Of a stretch of DNA of 24,046 nucleotides, positions 1-7,697 are shown piece after piece (the stretch's first letter is position 1; each line of letters starts with the position of its first letter). The DNA is from an uncultured Prevotella sp. (GTDB lineage Bacteria > Bacteroidota > Bacteroidia > Bacteroidales > Bacteroidaceae). The stretch spans positions 1-24,046 of the forward strand of contig URCI01000048.1 of NCBI GenBank assembly GCA_900546345.1, read 5' to 3'. The notes beneath the pieces are model-generated. The model was not told the DNA's origin. It saw only the letters and a program-made list of their open reading frames with translations, and did not search any database. A program made the position numbers and the translations under genes.

Positions 1-236
1 GCGCGCTCATCTCACTCGTGGGATTGGTTACTGTCGGCGTGGTGCTTTTGAAGAATAAGTTTATAGATGCTGCTTGCAGTGTCGCCGACGTAGAGGTACC
101 CATGTCACAGATTGGCCGTGCCCTTGTCGGTTCTGGTAAATATGAATATGTGTTGCCGTTTGAGTTCATCTCCCTCTTCCTGTTGGCATGTATCATCGGT
201 GGCATTATGATCGCAAGAAAGGAGGACAAGAAATGA
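1..236 (+). CDS. nuoJ: NADH-quinone oxidoreductase subunit J, 3' end only
   Basis: This is the C-terminal part (about 78 residues) of a membrane subunit of respiratory complex I; the start lies before the window. The reading frame is open from base 3 to the TGA at 234-236. Visible are a hydrophobic helix at the window start and a final helix in the pattern VLPFEFISLFLLACIIGGI followed by a short basic tail ending ARKEDKK, which is the usual NuoJ ending. The subunit sits in the inner membrane and helps link quinone reduction to the antiporter-like subunits. Its stop overlaps the nuoK start by four bases (ATGA), implying coupled translation. The identity is supported mainly by the tail pattern and by the gene order J-K-L-M-N. 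Confidence 0.9.
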   Translation, partial: ALISLVGLVTVGVVLLKNKFIDAACSVADVEVPMSQIGRALVGSGKYEYVLPFEFISLFLLACIIGGIMIARKEDKK

Positions 237-541
237 TTCCCGTAGAATGTTATCTTGCGCTGAGCACCCTGTTGTTCTTCATCGGCGTGTTTGGCTTTGT
301 GACCCACCGCAATCTGATCGCTATGCTCATTTCTATTGAGCTAGTGCTCAACTCGGCCGATTTGAATTTTGCCGTGTTCAACCGCATCCTTTTCCCTGGA
401 CAGTTCGAAGGTGTCTTCTTCACGCTGTTCTCCATGGGCATTAGTGCTGCCGAGACCGCAGTGGCATTGGCCATCATCATCAATGTTTACCGCAACTATC
501 ACAGTGACCAGGTGAACAGTATTGAAAACATGAAATTCTAA
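233..541 (+). CDS. nuoK: NADH-quinone oxidoreductase subunit K
   Basis: A 102-residue three-helix membrane subunit of complex I, of usual family length, belonging to the proton pathway between NuoJ and the antiporter-like subunits. The two membrane glutamates expected in NuoK are present: Glu36 in LISIELVLNSADLNF and Glu74 in GISAAETAVALAI. I start it at the ATG at 233 because this gives the standard NuoK N-terminus (MIPVECYLALS), overlaps the nuoJ stop by four bases and has a strong AAAGGAGG upstream, unusual in this window. An in-frame ATG at 188 would add 15 residues read from inside nuoJ and is unlikely. The nuoL start follows after 7 bases. Confidence 0.96.
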   Translation: MIPVECYLALSTLLFFIGVFGFVTHRNLIAMLISIELVLNSADLNFAVFNRILFPGQFEGVFFTLFSMGISAAETAVALAIIINVYRNYHSDQVNSIENMKF

Positions 542-548
542 AAGAACC

Positions 549-2510
549 ATGCAATACAGTTATTCATTCTTGATACTGCTTCTGCCATTCCTGAGCTTTC
601 TCTTGCTCGGACTTCTTGGCATGAAGATGAAAAAACCGGTTGCGGGCCTGATCGGTACGGCTGTTCTGGCTGTGCTGTGGGGTATGAGCCTGTACACCGC
701 TTACGAATATTTCTTTGCTGTGGGGCGTGATGCCGCCACGGGTCTTTATCCTACGGTGACCGTGTTTAATTTCACTTGGCTGAAGTTTACCGAGGCTCTG
801 ACATTCAACATTGGTTTCCGTCTGACACCGATCAGTGTGATGATGCTCATCGTCATCACCACTGTGAGTATGATGGTCCACATCTATAGCTTTGGCTACA
901 TGGCCGAGCGTGATGAGAACTATAAGAAGGAAGGCTACGAGAAAGGCTTCCAGCGTTTCTACGCATTTCTTTCTCTCTTCACTATGAGTATGTTGGGACT
1001 GGTAGTCGCCACGAACATCTTCCAGATGTACCTTTTCTGGGAGCTTGTGGGTGTGTGCTCTTACCTGCTCATCGGCTTCTACTATCCCAAGCACGCAGCC
1101 GTACATGCTTCCAAGAAGGCTTTCATCGTCACACGTTTCGCCGACTTGTTCTTCCTCATCGGTATCCTGTTCTTCAGCTACTATGTAGGAACGTTCAACT
1201 ACGACCTCAACGCTGATCCTTCTTTGGCAGGTCGTCTGCCTCATGCTGCTTGGATTATGCCTACCGCACTGTTCCTGATGTTCATCGGTGGTGCCGGTAA
1301 GAGTGCAATGTTCCCATTGCACATTTGGTTACCTGACGCCATGGAGGGCCCGACACCTGTCAGTGCTTTGATCCACGCTGCTACCATGGTTGTGGCCGGT
1401 GTCTACCAAGTTGCCAGTCTGTTCCCTATTTGGATACAGTACGCTCCGAACACACTTCATTATGTCGCATACATTGCCGCCTTCACCGCGTTCTATGCAG
1501 CCGCTGTAGCTTGCTGCCAGCGTGATATCAAGCGTGGTCTGGCCTTCTCGACCATCTCACAGATTGCTTACATGCTCGTGGCTCTCGGCGTTTGCACATC
1601 CATGGAGGGCGAGGGTAGTGTCGGCTATATGGCCAGCATGTTCCACCTTTTCACTCACGCCATGTTCAAGGCTCTGCTCTTCCTCTGCTCCGGTGCGATC
1701 ATTGTCATCATCGGCAGCAATTTCAAGGAATACATGGGCGGCTTGCACAAATACATGCCGATCACCAACATCTGCTTCCTCATCGGAACAATCGCCATCA
1801 GCGGTTTCTGGCCGTTGGCCGGTTTCTTCTCTAAGGATGAGATCGTGGATGCTTGCTTCCATTTCTCTCCCTACATGGGTTGGTTCATGACGTTGGTATC
1901 AGGTATGACCGCCTTCTACATGTTCCGTCTCTATTATGTCATCTTCTGGGGCAATTCTTACTACGAGGCTGATCCCGAGCACCGCCGTCGTCCGGCCGAG
2001 GTTCCCTTTGTGATGTGGGGTCCTCTGGTGTTCCTGGCAATCATCAGCTGCGTGGCTGGTTGGATTCCTTTCGGTCACTTCGTGTCAGCCAATGGCTTGA
2101 GCGAGGATATTCCTTTGCAGAGCTTCCACTTCGGCATGACAGCCTGGTGCTCTTTAGCTGTGGCAACGATTGGCTTTGCCCTTGCTACTTGGATGTATGC
2201 CAGCGGCAAGAATCCGGTTCCCGATATGCTCGAGCGCCGTATGCCGAAACTCCACAAGGCTGCCCTCAACCGCTTCTACATCGACGATGCCTGGCAGTTC
2301 TTCACGCATAAGATTGTCTTCGGCTGCTTCTCTATTCCTATCGCCTGGTTCGACCGTCATGTCATCGACGGTATGTTCAACTTCTCGGCATGGGCAACTC
2401 AAGAGGCCGGCGAGACCATCCGTCCGTGGCAGAGTGGCGACGTCCGTCAGTATGCTATCTGGTTCCTTACCGGTAGTGTGGCGCTGACGCTGATTCTGCT
2501 TTGCATTTAA
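549..2510 (+). CDS. nuoL: NADH-quinone oxidoreductase subunit L (antiporter-like)
   Basis: A 653-residue polytopic inner-membrane subunit of complex I, the distal antiporter-like proton channel. Hallmarks are FWELVGVCSYLLIGFYYP (Glu165, the TM5 glutamate) and GKSAMFPLHIWLPDAMEGPT followed by PVSALIHAATMV (Lys251, the TM7 lysine). A signature that is usually VNRIGD reads VTRFAD here. The long C-terminal part after about residue 470 is the region that forms the lateral helix and terminal anchor in this family. The length is normal. nuoM begins 36 bases after the stop, so it belongs to one transcript with its neighbours. No strong Shine-Dalgarno is visible, as is common in Bacteroidota. Confidence 0.96.
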   Translation: MQYSYSFLILLLPFLSFLLLGLLGMKMKKPVAGLIGTAVLAVLWGMSLYTAYEYFFAVGRDAATGLYPTVTVFNFTWLKFTEALTFNIGFRLTPISVMMLIVITTVSMMVHIYSFGYMAERDENYKKEGYEKGFQRFYAFLSLFTMSMLGLVVATNIFQMYLFWELVGVCSYLLIGFYYPKHAAVHASKKAFIVTRFADLFFLIGILFFSYYVGTFNYDLNADPSLAGRLPHAAWIMPTALFLMFIGGAGKSAMFPLHIWLPDAMEGPTPVSALIHAATMVVAGVYQVASLFPIWIQYAPNTLHYVAYIAAFTAFYAAAVACCQRDIKRGLAFSTISQIAYMLVALGVCTSMEGEGSVGYMASMFHLFTHAMFKALLFLCSGAIIVIIGSNFKEYMGGLHKYMPITNICFLIGTIAISGFWPLAGFFSKDEIVDACFHFSPYMGWFMTLVSGMTAFYMFRLYYVIFWGNSYYEADPEHRRRPAEVPFVMWGPLVFLAIISCVAGWIPFGHFVSANGLSEDIPLQSFHFGMTAWCSLAVATIGFALATWMYASGKNPVPDMLERRMPKLHKAALNRFYIDDAWQFFTHKIVFGCFSIPIAWFDRHVIDGMFNFSAWATQEAGETIRPWQSGDVRQYAIWFLTGSVALTLILLCI

Positions 2511-2546
2511 CATCATCGAAACATTCACTTAGACTGAAATAAGAAA

Positions 2547-4070
2547 ATGACATTTTTAACGTTTTTCGTCGTTATACCTATTCTGATGTTGCTTGCCCTG
2601 TGGCTGGCTCGCAACGACAGTCAGGTGCGTGGCGTCATGGTCGTGGGTTCAACGGCCCTTCTCGCCCTTGCCATCTATTTGGTATTTGCCTTTCTGGAGG
2701 CGCGCGAGACCATGCCGGCAGAGCAATATCCCTTCCTCTTCGGCGACGCCATCCCCTGGTTCAAACCTTTGCATATCTTCTATCGCACGGGCGTGGACGG
2801 CATCTCGGTGGTGATGATCCTGCTTTCTGCCATCATCGTCTTCACCGGTACCTTTGCCTCCTGGCAGCAGCACCCCATGCAGAAGGAGTATTTCCTCTGG
2901 TTCACGCTTCTGTCTACCGGTGTGTTTGGCTTCTTCATCTCAGAAGACCTCTTCACCATGTTCATGTTCTACGAGGTCGCTCTGATCCCTATGTATCTGT
3001 TGATCGGCGTTTGGGGTACCGGTCCTAAGGAGTACAGTGCCATGAAGCTGACGTTGATGCTCATGGGCGGTTCCGCGTTGCTGATCATCGGCATCCTCGG
3101 CATCTACTTCTTCAACGGCCAGTATAGCGGCACCTACACCATGTCTGTGGTGGAGATCGCTGCTTCCAATGCTATTCCTGCATTTATTCAGAAGATCTTC
3201 TTCCCGTTCATCTTCATCGGTTTCGGTGTGCTCGGTGCTCTGTTCCCGTTCCACACATGGTCTCCCGACGGTCATGCTTCAGCCCCAACGGCTGTGTCTA
3301 TGCTCCATGCCGGTGTGCTGATGAAGCTTGGCGGTTATGGCTGCTTCCGCATTGCCATGTACCTCCTGCCCCAGGCAGCTCACCAGCTCTCCTGGATCTT
3401 CCTGATCCTCACCACCATCTCCGTGGTCTATGGTGCGCTCTCCGCTTGCGTGCAGACCGACCTGAAGTATATCAACGCCTACTCTTCCGTGTCTCACTGC
3501 GGTATGGTGCTTTTCGCCCTGCTGATGATGACCCAGACTGCTTGCACGGGTGCCATTCTGCAGATGCTCTCTCACGGTCTGATGACAGCCCTCTTCTTCG
3601 CTGTCATCGGTATGATCTACCACCGTTGCGGCACACGTGACGTCCGTCGCCTGGGTGGATTGATGAAGATCATGCCTTTCCTGGCCGTTGCTTATGTGGT
3701 AGCCGGCTTGGCTAACCTCGGTCTTCCTGGTTTCTCAGGCTTTGTGGCAGAGATGAACATCTTCGTCGGTTCTTTCGAGAATCCTGATTTGTTCCACCGT
3801 ACTTGCACCATCATCGCTTGTACCTCTATCGTCATCACCGCTGTCTACATCCTGCGTGTTGTCGGTAAGATCCTCTATCAGCAGGTTCCTGATCAGGCCT
3901 ATTACAAGCTTTCCGATGCCTCTTGGGACGAGCGCATCGCTGTGGGCGGCCTGATTTTCTGTGTAGCCGGACTGGGTTTGGCTCCGTTGTGGGCCCAGAA
4001 CATCATCAACGATGCGATGGCTCCTATGTTGCATCATATCCTTAGCGCAGGCATTGTCGCTGGCATGTAA
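2547..4070 (+). CDS. nuoM: NADH-quinone oxidoreductase subunit M (antiporter-like)
   Basis: A 507-residue polytopic inner-membrane subunit of complex I, the middle antiporter-like proton channel. The TM5 glutamate is present (Glu143 in MFYEVALIPMYLLIG), and the TM7-TM8 signature reads FPFHTWSPDGHASAPTAVSM, followed by AGVLMKLGGYG (Lys260). Odd: where the family usually has the TM7 lysine in a FxxKxPxxPxH context, this protein reads FGVLGALFPFH, giving Leu229 at the aligned position. NuoL and NuoN in the same operon keep their lysines. The length is normal and the frame intact, so this is not a decayed gene. nuoN follows after 26 bases. Confidence 0.96.
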   Translation: MTFLTFFVVIPILMLLALWLARNDSQVRGVMVVGSTALLALAIYLVFAFLEARETMPAEQYPFLFGDAIPWFKPLHIFYRTGVDGISVVMILLSAIIVFTGTFASWQQHPMQKEYFLWFTLLSTGVFGFFISEDLFTMFMFYEVALIPMYLLIGVWGTGPKEYSAMKLTLMLMGGSALLIIGILGIYFFNGQYSGTYTMSVVEIAASNAIPAFIQKIFFPFIFIGFGVLGALFPFHTWSPDGHASAPTAVSMLHAGVLMKLGGYGCFRIAMYLLPQAAHQLSWIFLILTTISVVYGALSACVQTDLKYINAYSSVSHCGMVLFALLMMTQTACTGAILQMLSHGLMTALFFAVIGMIYHRCGTRDVRRLGGLMKIMPFLAVAYVVAGLANLGLPGFSGFVAEMNIFVGSFENPDLFHRTCTIIACTSIVITAVYILRVVGKILYQQVPDQAYYKLSDASWDERIAVGGLIFCVAGLGLAPLWAQNIINDAMAPMLHHILSAGIVAGM

Positions 4071-4096
4071 TACGATAAGAAAAAGAGAATAAAGTT

Positions 4097-5569
4097 ATGA
4101 ATATAGATTATAGTCAATTTCTTAATATGATTCCGGAGGCCACGCTGACGGCTATCCTGTTGATCGTATTCCTTGCCGATCTGTTCACGGCTCCCCGCTC
4201 AGGTGAGAGCAAAGTACGCAGCTGGTTCAATCCGCTGGTATGCGTACTGATGCTGGCCCATGTTTTCATCAACATCTTCCCGACAGCATCGGCCACAGCC
4301 TTTGGCGGCATGTATATGACCAATCCCAGTGTAGGTGTCATCAAGACGATTCTCGCCTTTGGTACGCTCATCGTGCTCATACAATCGCGTGAGTGGCTGC
4401 AGCGTCCCGACACCAACTTCAAGGAAGGCGAGTTCTACGAGCTGGTCATTTCCACCTTGTTGGGTATGAACATGATGGTGAGTGCCAACCACTTCCTGCT
4501 GTTCTTCATCGGTCTTGAGATGGCTTCTGTGCCTATGGCCTGCCTCGTTGCTTTCGACAAGTATCGTCATCACAGTGCAGAAGCTGGTGCTAAGTTCATC
4601 CTCACCGCCACTTTCTCCAGCGGCGTGATGATCTATGGTATCAGCTTTCTCTATGGCGCTACGGGCACACTCTACTTCGATGATGTGGTGAAAAACATCA
4701 GTGCTACGCCACTGACGATCATGGGCATGGTCTTCTTCTTCAGCGGATTGGGCTTCAAGATCTCTTTGGTACCCTTCCATTTCTGGACCGCCGACACCTA
4801 TCAGGGTGCGCCGACCAATGTCAGTGGTTATCTGAGTGTCATCTCCAAGGGCGCAGCCGCCTTTGCGCTGTGCTCCATTCTGATGAAGGTCTTCGCTCCG
4901 ATGGTAGAGTACTGGCAGTATATGCTGATGATCGTCATCGTTCTGTCCATCACCATTGCCAACCTCTTCGCCATCCATCAGAAAGATCTGAAGCGCTTCA
5001 TGGCTTTCAGTTCCATCTCTCAGGCCGGTTACATCATGCTCGCTGTCGTTGGCGACTCAGCGATGGGTGTGACCGCACTGTCTTACTATGTGCTGATCTA
5101 TGTGGTGGCCAACCTCGCCGTCTTCTCTATCATCTCTTCTGTTGAGGAGCATAATAATGGAGTGGTGAGCATGGATGCCTACAACGGTTTTTACAAGACC
5201 AATCCGCGTCTGGCTTTCCTCATGACGCTGGCACTGTTCTCTTTGGGTGGTATTCCTCCGTTCGCCGGAATGTTCTCGAAGTTCTTTGTGTTCATGGCCG
5301 CCGCCAATGGCGCTCAGGTCACGACGACGATCGGTGCTACCATCTATGCAGTAGTCTTCATTGCCTTGGTCAACACGGTGGTGAGCTTGTACTACTATCT
5401 GCTCATCGTCAAGGCCATGTTCATCAAACACAACGAGAATCCGTTGCCGACCTTCAGTGCCCATGTCAACACGAAGCTGGCACTGGCTCTCTGCACACTC
5501 GGCATCATCGCCTTCGGTGTTTGCAGCTATGTCTATGACTGGATCCAAGCTGCGTCGGTGATGCAGTAA
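4097..5569 (+). CDS. nuoN: NADH-quinone oxidoreductase subunit N (antiporter-like)
   Basis: A 490-residue polytopic inner-membrane subunit of complex I, the antiporter-like subunit nearest NuoK. Typical motifs are GLEMASVPMACLVAF (Glu141), GLGFKISLVPFHFWTADTYQ continuing GAPTNVSGYLS (Lys221), and ISKGAAAFAL (Lys251). Start ATG at 4097 follows an A-rich stretch (AAGAAAAAGAGAATAAAGTT) with no clear Shine-Dalgarno. It is the last gene of the nuo operon: a hairpin terminator follows about 30 bases after the stop. Length and motifs fit a functional subunit. Confidence 0.96.
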   Translation: MNIDYSQFLNMIPEATLTAILLIVFLADLFTAPRSGESKVRSWFNPLVCVLMLAHVFINIFPTASATAFGGMYMTNPSVGVIKTILAFGTLIVLIQSREWLQRPDTNFKEGEFYELVISTLLGMNMMVSANHFLLFFIGLEMASVPMACLVAFDKYRHHSAEAGAKFILTATFSSGVMIYGISFLYGATGTLYFDDVVKNISATPLTIMGMVFFFSGLGFKISLVPFHFWTADTYQGAPTNVSGYLSVISKGAAAFALCSILMKVFAPMVEYWQYMLMIVIVLSITIANLFAIHQKDLKRFMAFSSISQAGYIMLAVVGDSAMGVTALSYYVLIYVVANLAVFSIISSVEEHNNGVVSMDAYNGFYKTNPRLAFLMTLALFSLGGIPPFAGMFSKFFVFMAAANGAQVTTTIGATIYAVVFIALVNTVVSLYYYLLIVKAMFIKHNENPLPTFSAHVNTKLALALCTLGIIAFGVCSYVYDWIQAASVMQ

Positions 5570-5597
5570 TTTGGGTAGGATAGTAACATATAAAATA

Positions 5598-5636
5598 AAA
5601 AAAGGCTGTGGAAGCATCTTTCCCACAGCCTTTTTT
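5598..5636 (+). terminator. Rho-independent terminator after nuoN
   Basis: An 8-bp GC-rich stem GGCTGTGG/CCACAGCC (5604-5611 with 5623-5630) is extended outward by six A-T pairs, closes an 11-nt loop and ends in a run of T. The flanking A-run would let it work in both directions. It ends the complex I operon. Confidence 0.88.
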
Positions 5637-5709
5637 CTTGCTTCTTTATAATAAAAGGTAGCAAACTCCGTTATAGGTATATTCGTATTACAATAAAATA
5701 TGTCCGCCT

Positions 5710-5835
5710 ATGAAGTATTCTACTCCCAAAGAATGTGTACCTTCAGAGTTATCGTTGTATATCATTCGAAAGATTGCTCACACCTATCGTATCGACAGGC
5801 GTACTTCGGAAGTGGCTGTTCATTGTATGAACTGA
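5710..5835 (+). CDS. Possible small protein, 41 residues, unknown function
   Basis: I do not recognise this gene. The ATG at 5710 opens 41 codons to a TGA at 5833, giving MKYSTPKECVPSELSLYIIR at the N-terminus, then KIAHTYRIDRRTSEVAVHCMN. It is soluble, basic, with no membrane segment or signal peptide; the centre could form one amphipathic helix. It sits between the nuoN terminator and rpe, 26 bases before the rpe start. A weak near-match to the Bacteroidetes -7 box (TATATTCG, 5678-5685) lies 24 bases upstream, with no clear -33 TTG. Its composition looks like a small Bacteroidales housekeeping-region ORF, but length alone gives little support. An overlapping ORF from the ATG at 5700 is a weaker alternative. 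Confidence 0.3.
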   Translation: MKYSTPKECVPSELSLYIIRKIAHTYRIDRRTSEVAVHCMN

Positions 5836-5861
5836 TGACGGATCAAAACCGATAAAGCATC

Positions 5862-6533
5862 ATGAAAACAATTGTTTCTCCTTCTTTGCTTGCAGCAGAC
5901 TTTACGAATTTGCAAGCTGATATAGACATGATCAATCGTAGTGAGGCCGCTTGGTTGCACTGCGATGTGATGGATGGGGTCTTTGTGCCCAACATTTCTT
6001 TTGGATTTCCCGTTTTGGAATCTGTGAAGCGCATTTGCACGAAACCACTCGACGTGCATCTGATGATCGTGCATCCAGAGCGATATATCACGCAGACCGC
6101 TAAGCTTGGTGCCATGATGATGAATGTGCACTATGAGGCCTGCACACATCTCAACCGTACCCTCCACGAGATTCATGAAGAAGGCATGAAGGCGGGTGTG
6201 ACGCTCAACCCTTCAACGCCTGTGTGCATGCTGGAGGATTGCATCCAAGACGTCGACATGGTGTTGCTCATGAGCGTTAACCCTGGCTTTGGTGGCCAAA
6301 AGTTTATTGAGAACACCTACGCAAAGATCGAGCGGCTGAGAAAGCTGATCGCAGAGAGTGGCTCGCGCGCTCTTATCGAAGTTGATGGTGGCGTGAATGC
6401 CGAGACCGCTCCGAAGCTCAAGCGCGCCGGCGTGGATGTGCTTGTCAGCGGCAGTTATGTCTTTAAAGCTGAGAAGCCGGAAGAAGTGATCAAGACCCTC
6501 GCCTCACCAGTGTCCCCCTCATCTGATATGTAA
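5862..6533 (+). CDS. rpe: Ribulose-phosphate 3-epimerase
   Basis: A 223-residue cytosolic TIM-barrel enzyme that interconverts ribulose 5-phosphate and xylulose 5-phosphate in the pentose phosphate pathway. The motifs are complete: SPSLLAADF near the N-terminus, WLHCDVMDGVFVPNISFG (metal-ligand His33 and catalytic Asp35), VHLMI (His66), NPSTP, LMSVNPGFGGQKF and IEVDGGVN (second catalytic Asp175), then the phosphate-binding SGSYVF. Length is typical. The C-terminal tail after about residue 213 (SPVSPSSDM) looks disordered. Start ATG at 5862 gives the standard N-terminus. It is the last + strand gene before a convergent sigma factor gene; a long palindrome further on probably ends both transcripts. 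Confidence 0.97.
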   Translation: MKTIVSPSLLAADFTNLQADIDMINRSEAAWLHCDVMDGVFVPNISFGFPVLESVKRICTKPLDVHLMIVHPERYITQTAKLGAMMMNVHYEACTHLNRTLHEIHEEGMKAGVTLNPSTPVCMLEDCIQDVDMVLLMSVNPGFGGQKFIENTYAKIERLRKLIAESGSRALIEVDGGVNAETAPKLKRAGVDVLVSGSYVFKAEKPEEVIKTLASPVSPSSDM

Positions 6534-6674
6534 GAACCGTGAGATGTCCCGCTCTTGCTTTCATCCCACAACTTTTGAATCTTAGCTTTTTAGTGCATTT
6601 CTCACGTTTGAGTAGACGGAAAAGAGCCGACAAAAACATGTTCAGCCGTAGTTGTCATCTAGAAAGATCACAAG

Positions 6675-6690
6675 TGCATGAATGCATGAA
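6675..6690 (+). repeat. Perfect 8-bp tandem duplication (TGCATGAA twice)
   Basis: TGCATGAA occurs at 6675-6682 and again directly at 6683-6690. It lies just before an inverted copy of the 22-bp repeat core (AACCGAGATGA, 6691-6701). An 8-bp tandem duplication could be slippage or a trace of a past insertion. Confidence 0.6.
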
Positions 6691-6750
6691 AACCGAGATG
6701 ATAGCCCGAATTCAAGGGTATTTTCTCTTCTTCTCAGTCTTTTCTGCTGT

Positions 6751-6816
6751 TCATCACGGTTGTTTCTTCCGCTCATCTCGGTTGTTTTAGACCGTCATAT
6801 CGGTTGTTTGATCCTA
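6751..6816 (+). repeat. Three 22-bp tandem repeat units
   Basis: Three units start at 6751, 6773 and 6795, exactly 22 bp apart. Each begins with a conserved 15-mer (TCATCACGGTTGTTT, TCATCTCGGTTGTTT, TCATATCGGTTGTTT) followed by 7 unrelated bases. The preceding 22 bases (6729-6750) match the 15-mer at 11 of 15 positions and may be a degenerate fourth unit. The first 11 bases of unit 2 recur inverted at 6691-6701. A period of 22 bp places each core on nearly the same face of the helix, as in arrays of protein-binding sites. The 7-bp spacers are far too short for CRISPR. Confidence 0.85.
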
Positions 6817-6817
6817 T

Positions 6818-6875
6818 AAAAAAGGTGAGATGACACAAAATTCTCTAGAGGATTTTGTGTCATCTCACCTTTTTT
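6818..6875. terminator. 58-bp near-perfect palindrome, probable bidirectional terminator
   Basis: The arms 6818-6841 and 6852-6875 pair perfectly over 24 bp, and the interior is itself self-complementary (CTCTAGAG) apart from one G-U pair. The outer ends are an A-run and a T-run, so both strands would give a hairpin followed by U. Its place between convergent rpe (+) and the sigma factor gene (-) fits a shared terminator. The stem is much longer than the usual terminator stem. Confidence 0.8.
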
Positions 6876-7029
6876 GTTGCTCTCAATCAGCCTGTCTTTG
6901 GTTATCTTTTTGTTACACAGCGATTTATGGAAATCGCTCTGAAATTGAAGAAATCGTAGACAAATCTTCTTTGCCCGAAAAGAACGCGAAAATAGCGCCT
7001 TGAAAATGTCATTTTATTCAACAATGACT

Positions 7030-7626
7030 CTATTCTATCTCCAGTTCCATTCCGTTTTTCTTGGCCATCTTTCTCATGTTCAGCACAGCGTAGCGCATGC
7101 GACCGAGCGCCGTGTTGATGCTCACCTGTGTGGCGTCAGCGATCTCTTTGAAGGACATCTGCTGATAGAAACGCATGAATACCACCTCGCGCTGTGGCTC
7201 CGGCAGTTTGTCCATGAGCTTCTTGACGTCTTTGAGCACCTGTTCGTTGACGTATTGACCTTCGACACATCCCTCCCAAATCTGGCGGTGACGCAATTTC
7301 CCGAGGTCGTTGTCCTCGTTTGGTTCAATGATGTGCCGTGCTTTCTGTTTGCGATAAGCATCCATGATCACGTTGTGAGCGATGCGCATGCACCAAGCCG
7401 AGAACTGCCCGGAGGGTTCGTAGAGCCCGTTCTGCAGTTTCACGATGATTTTGACGAAAGTCTCCTGAAAGATGTCGTTTGCCTGCCCCTCATCATGAAC
7501 TACGAAAAGGATGTATGCAAACACCTTGTTTTGGTTGCGAGACAATAAGATGTCGAAAGCCTGATTGCTGCCATGCATATATTCTATGGCCAATTGTTCA
7601 TCGGTCATTTTGTTGAGCTGTTCCAT
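7030..7626 (-). CDS. ECF-type RNA polymerase sigma factor
   Basis: A 198-residue sigma-70 family protein of the ECF type. Sigma region 2 spans about residues 24-95, with NDIFQETFVKIIVKLQ and FSAWCMRIAHNVIMDAYR, the core-binding and -10-recognition parts. Region 4 spans about 136-186, with LPEPQREVVFMRFYQQMSFK and a helix-turn-helix EIADATQVSINTALGRMRYA for -35 recognition. I start it at the ATG at 7626 (MEQLNKMTDEQL) because the longer in-frame reading upstream crosses a promoter and a terminator. A good Bacteroidetes promoter lies 72 bases upstream. No anti-sigma (FecR-like) or SusC/D partner is adjacent, so it is a stand-alone ECF factor; its regulon cannot be read from here. The short N-terminus lacks sigma regions 1 and 3. 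Confidence 0.92.
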   Translation of the reverse strand: MEQLNKMTDEQLAIEYMHGSNQAFDILLSRNQNKVFAYILFVVHDEGQANDIFQETFVKIIVKLQNGLYEPSGQFSAWCMRIAHNVIMDAYRKQKARHIIEPNEDNDLGKLRHRQIWEGCVEGQYVNEQVLKDVKKLMDKLPEPQREVVFMRFYQQMSFKEIADATQVSINTALGRMRYAVLNMRKMAKKNGMELEIE

Positions 7627-7697
7627 TTTCTTAATCTTTTTATTAAGTAAATGTCCAATCGATAGGCTTTCTATATTAATTGTTATTTTCTTGTTGA

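Larger units (their letters stand above)
6534..7029. other. Gene-free intergenic region rich in repeats
   Basis: These 496 bases separate the convergent rpe and sigma factor genes. I see no convincing gene. The only + strand ORF (6539-6790, 83 codons) has no recognisable motif and runs across the tandem repeats. The region holds an 8-bp tandem duplication, an inverted 11-mer, three 22-bp repeat units, a 58-bp palindrome and a small hairpin (AGCGATTT, ATGG loop, AAATCGCT, 6919-6938). Most are listed separately. Confidence 0.75.

Noticed and set aside
564..1322. 252-codon antisense ORF inside nuoL
   Set aside because: Shadow of nuoL: charged, His/Glu-rich, no domain, and no promoter or ribosome-binding sequence.
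6539..6790. 83-codon + strand ORF after rpe
   Set aside because: No recognisable motif, low-complexity composition, and it runs through the inverted 11-mer and into the tandem repeats; most likely chance.
6751..6816. Tandem repeats as a CRISPR array
   Set aside because: Core of 15 bp with 7-bp spacers is far below CRISPR repeat and spacer sizes, and no cas gene is present.
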